DNA of 7,658 nucleotides from Acidimicrobiales bacterium (GTDB lineage Bacteria; Actinomycetota; Acidimicrobiia; Acidimicrobiales; Iamiaceae), in the NCBI GenBank assembly GCA_020439605.1, contig JAGQSI010000084.1, positions 1-7,658 of the forward strand. The letters are read 5' to 3'. The first letter of the stretch is position 1. Every line of letters begins with the position of its first letter. Below are positions 5,872-7,658 of the stretch, one piece after another. The notes under the pieces were generated by a model. It ran no database searches, was not told the DNA's origin, and saw only the letters and a list, made by a program, of their open reading frames with translations. A program made the position numbers and the translations under genes.

Positions 5872-6850
5872 CTGCTTCCAACGAACTGAGCAGGTGGCTG
5901 CTTGCTCCGCTCAGCGCCACAGCGTGCGGGCGCTCAAGGAACGGTTCCAACAGTTGTTGGGCCTGGGTCACGTAGGTGCGGGCTACTTCGATCGATTCAT
6001 CTATTGCGGTTCCGGTTCTCACCAGAGCGCGTGCGCGTTCCCAACGTTCACCGTCTATTGGCTCCCCGAGAAGATCACGTAGCTCGCCGCCATCGGGTCC
6101 CTGTAGGGCTCGAAGCGTAGGAAGGTTGTAGGCACCTTCTTTGAGGTCGTGTCCAGCGGGTTTGCCGAGCTGTTGGTCCGTGGCGATCACATCGAGAATG
6201 TCGTCCACGATCTGAAAGGCCATCCCGTAGGCCCGTCCGAAATCGGTGAGTCGATCGATGCTCGGGCGGTCTAGTTCTCCGACGATTCCGCCTATCCGAC
6301 ACGCGGTGGCCAACAGGGCAGCGGTTTTCCCGTCGATTGCCGCTAGGTAGGCCTCTTCGGTGCGATCAACCTTGTAGGCGTCGTTGAGTTCTATTACCTC
6401 GCCCTCGCACAGCCGTCCGATTGTGGCTGCCAGAAGTCCTGCAACCTCCGTTCCGAGCGATGCTGCGATCTCTGATGCCTTGGCCAACAAGAAGTCCCCG
6501 GCGAGGATGGCACGAAGGTTCCCCCAGCGGGCGTTGACGCTGTCTATTCCTCTGCGGGTATCTGCCTCGTCGATCACGTCGTCATGCAGGAGTGAGCCCA
6601 GATGGACCAACTCAACGGAAACGCCTCCACGCACCGCATCGATCTGGGCCGGGCCGCTGTGGTTGGGATGGCAGCCCGCAGCTGCGATTGCGAACAGGGG
6701 GCGAATCCGCTTTCCGCCGGCGCCGAGCAGATGCCCGGCCATCTCGGTCATCGCAGCGGTGGGGGCCTCAACGGCCTTGACGAGTTCCACTTCCACCAGC
6801 TCACGGTCTGAATCTGAAGAGGGAAGTTCGAGAAGCGGGTTATTCGCCAT
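5855..6850 (-). CDS. Trans-polyprenyl diphosphate synthase (all-trans isoprenyl chain elongation)
   Basis: This cytosolic enzyme condenses isopentenyl diphosphate with an allylic diphosphate to extend isoprenoid chains. The 331-residue protein (usual length about 320-350) has GGKRIRP at 45-51, the first aspartate-rich motif LLHDDVIDEADTRRG (87-101, D90/D91/D94), and the second motif FQIVDDILD (212-220, D216/D217/D220). LGKPAGHDLKEG (228-239) follows, with a helical C-terminus. Catalytic residues are complete. Positions -4 and -5 before the first motif are Ser and Gly, small residues that in this family fit long products (C30 or longer), for example the menaquinone side chain; this is an inference about length. 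ATG 6850 has no Shine-Dalgarno (GCCCCC just upstream) and probably starts a leaderless mRNA. The gene is convergent with the CapA gene (17-base overlap) and divergent from clpC. Other readings are a hexaprenyl to decaprenyl synthase or a geranylgeranyl synthase. Confidence 0.95.
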   Translation of the reverse strand: MANNPLLELPSSDSDRELVEVELVKAVEAPTAAMTEMAGHLLGAGGKRIRPLFAIAAAGCHPNHSGPAQIDAVRGGVSVELVHLGSLLHDDVIDEADTRRGIDSVNARWGNLRAILAGDFLLAKASEIAASLGTEVAGLLAATIGRLCEGEVIELNDAYKVDRTEEAYLAAIDGKTAALLATACRIGGIVGELDRPSIDRLTDFGRAYGMAFQIVDDILDVIATDQQLGKPAGHDLKEGAYNLPTLRALQGPDGGELRDLLGEPIDGERWERARALVRTGTAIDESIEVARTYVTQAQQLLEPFLERPHAVALSGASSHLLSSLEAVRAEA

Positions 6851-6856
6851 GGGGGC

Positions 6857-6862
6857 AGGCTA
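6857..6862 (-). promoter_or_regulatory. Probable -10 box for leaderless transcription of the prenyl synthase
   Basis: On the minus strand TAGCCT (TANNNT type) ends exactly 6 bases before ATG 6850. With the usual -10 to +1 spacing, the first transcribed base is the A of the start codon. This agrees with the missing ribosome-binding site. I see no convincing -35, which is common for actinobacterial promoters of this type. Confidence 0.5.
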
Positions 6863-6905
6863 AAGCCGAAGCCCTGCTCGGCAGAAGTTTCCTCCCAACC
6901 CGACG

Positions 6906-6932
6906 TTGAATGTCACAGGAGGGCAGTACACT
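6906..6932 (+). promoter_or_regulatory. Candidate sigma-70-type promoter for clpC
   Basis: TTGAAT (6906-6911) and TACACT (6927-6932) form -35 and -10 candidates with a short 15-base spacer (16 if the -35 is read as GTTGAA). They would place transcription start near 6939 and leave a leader of about 30 bases. A small inverted repeat TCGT-TGC-ACGA at 6932-6942 overlaps the predicted start. I do not see the CGC-N5-GCG pattern of a ClgR box in this region. Confidence 0.4.
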
Positions 6933-6954
6933 CGTTGCACGACAATCCCTTACT

Positions 6955-6961
6955 GGGAAGG
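6955..6961 (+). promoter_or_regulatory. Ribosome-binding site of clpC
   Basis: GGGAAGG ends 8 bases before GTG 6970; a second purine run, AAGGA (6963-6967), is closer. Together with the conserved [12 protein letters not shown]-terminus that follows, it settles the GTG as start. Confidence 0.6.
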
Positions 6962-6969
6962 CAAGGACT

Positions 6970-7658
6970 GTGTTCGAGCGCTTTACAGACAGGGCCCGCC
7001 GTGTGGTGGTCCTAGCTCAAGAGGAGGCCCGCCTCCTCAACCACAACTACATCGGAACCGAGCACATCTTGCTCGGGCTCATACACGAGGGCGAAGGCGT
7101 AGCCGCCAAAGCTCTTGAATCACTTGGCATTTCACTCGAAGGCGTGCGCAGCCAGGTTGAGGAGATCATTGGCCAGGGCCATTCCTCGCCATCTGGGCAC
7201 ATCCCCTTCACGCCCCGCGCCAAGAAGGTGCTTGAGTTGTCGCTGCGTGAAGCGCTTCAACTGGGCCACAACTACATCGGCACAGAGCACATCTTGCTCG
7301 GGCTCATCCGTGAGGGTGAGGGAGTCGCAGCTCAGGTGCTGGTCAAGCTGGGTGCAGATCTGAGCCGGGTACGCCAGCAGGTCATTCAGTTGCTGTCGGG
7401 TTATTCGGGTTCGGGTCCAGCGGGCTCTGGACAGTCCGGCTCGGGAGAGAAAGCTGGTGCCACCTCAGGTGGTTCAGGCGGAGATACCCCCTCTGGTTCG
7501 CTCGTGCTGGACCAGTTCGGCCGCAATCTCACTCAGCTCGCCAAGGACAAGAAGCTCGACCCTGTGATAGGTCGCGCACGAGAAACCGAACGCGTAATGC
7601 AGGTGTTGAGCCGTCGCACCAAGAATAACCCGGTGCTCATTGGCGAGCCCGGCGTTGG
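6970..7658 (+). CDS. clpC: ClpC-type AAA+ protease ATPase, N-terminal part (3'-truncated)
   Basis: ClpC is the hexameric ATP-driven unfoldase that feeds substrates to ClpP; in mycobacteria ClpC1 is essential. The window holds the first 229 codons plus two bases of a protein usually about 820-850 residues long. GTG 6970 begins [20 protein letters not shown], the canonical ClpC N-terminus. Two Clp_N repeats follow (about 2-70 and 77-143), each containing [14 protein letters not shown] (25-38 and 100-113). A Gly/Ser-rich linker spans about 144-177. The start of the first AAA+ domain follows: [23 protein letters not shown] (180-202), [15 protein letters not shown] (215-229). The window ends inside Walker A, so the ATPase modules, middle domain and ClpP-binding loop cannot be judged. 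The gene is transcribed away from the prenyl synthase, so clpC has its own promoter and is not an extension of the lysS operon. Confidence 0.97.
   Translation, partial: MFERFTDRARRVVVLAQEEARLLNHNYIGTEHILLGLIHEGEGVAAKALESLGISLEGVRSQVEEIIGQGHSSPSGHIPFTPRAKKVLELSLREALQLGHNYIGTEHILLGLIREGEGVAAQVLVKLGADLSRVRQQVIQLLSGYSGSGPAGSGQSGSGEKAGATSGGSGGDTPSGSLVLDQFGRNLTQLAKDKKLDPVIGRARETERVMQVLSRRTKNNPVLIGEPGV
7041..7319 (+). repeat. Direct repeat within clpC (tandem Clp_N domains)
   Basis: The segment at 7041-7094 recurs at 7266-7319, offset by 225 bases (75 codons), with 48 of 54 positions identical. It includes an uninterrupted identical 23-base stretch beginning GAGCACATCTTGCTCGGG. It encodes the same helix of both Clp_N repeats ([13 protein letters not shown]). 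The protein duplication is ancient in the family; the close DNA match mainly reflects strong residue conservation and shared preferred codons. Confidence 0.8.

Noticed and set aside
6384..6863. A 159-codon plus-strand open frame opposite the prenyl synthase
   Set aside because: The minus strand encodes intact aspartate-rich motifs; the plus-strand translation is low-complexity Ser/Ala/Arg without a domain.
6917..6923. A near-perfect Shine-Dalgarno, AGGAGGG, in the clpC upstream region
   Set aside because: No ATG or GTG lies at a suitable distance. A TTG at 6935 is out of frame with clpC and gives no plausible protein. The sequence sits between the promoter boxes, so it is probably incidental.
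1..7658. CRISPR arrays, tRNA/rRNA genes, insertion sequences, attachment sites
   Set aside because: I saw no regularly spaced repeats, transposase or integrase motifs, terminal inverted repeats or tRNA-like cloverleaf, and nearly all bases are covered by housekeeping-type genes.

Overview
The window looks like a chromosomal housekeeping segment from a moderately high-GC actinobacterium. The clearest signs are ClpC-type N-terminal repeats, a type III pantothenate kinase directly followed by lysS with clpC close by (mycobacteria have coaX-lysS-lsr2-clpC1), and an epimerase-like/acyltransferase-like gene pair resembling mycobacterial Rv0501/Rv0502. The frequent GTG starts, the tight gene packing and a probable leaderless promoter also fit. 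Acidimicrobiia or a related deep branch is my best guess; the sequence alone does not prove it.

Layout: bases 1-573 hold the 3' part of coaX. After 56 bases, a tight plus-strand run follows: lysS (630-2075), an extended-SDR epimerase-like gene (2091-3056), a PlsC/LPLAT-like gene (3053-3721), an alpha/beta hydrolase (3738-4598) and a CapA-family probable lipoprotein (about 4603-5871). Gaps are 15 bases or fewer and one junction is an ATGA overlap, so these five genes are probably one operon, perhaps with coaX. The CapA gene runs 17 bases into the 3' end of a convergent trans-polyprenyl diphosphate synthase gene (6850-5855, minus strand). A divergent intergenic region of about 120 bases (6851-6969) separates that gene from clpC, which starts at GTG 6970 and leaves the window inside its first Walker A motif.

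How the genes fit together: CoaX makes 4'-phosphopantothenate for coenzyme A, LysRS charges tRNA-Lys, ClpC is the unfoldase of a Clp protease, and the prenyl synthase supplies isoprenoid chains for quinones or envelope lipids. The middle of the operon looks related to envelope or lipid metabolism, but no substrate can be read from the sequence.

The most unusual point is that the two adjacent, overlapping genes at 2091-3721 keep the folds of a short-chain dehydrogenase and a glycerolipid acyltransferase but lack the standard catalytic motifs. The SDR-like protein has F141/L145 where YxxxK is expected. The acyltransferase-like protein has NRR instead of NH, and LPMS instead of FPEG. They may be a non-enzymatic or rewired pair. 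Smaller points are a five-codon open frame linked stop-to-start with both neighbours at 3721-3738, and a -10 box placed for leaderless transcription of the prenyl synthase. I saw no mobile element, CRISPR array, tRNA or rRNA, and no stretch over 300 bases without a gene.
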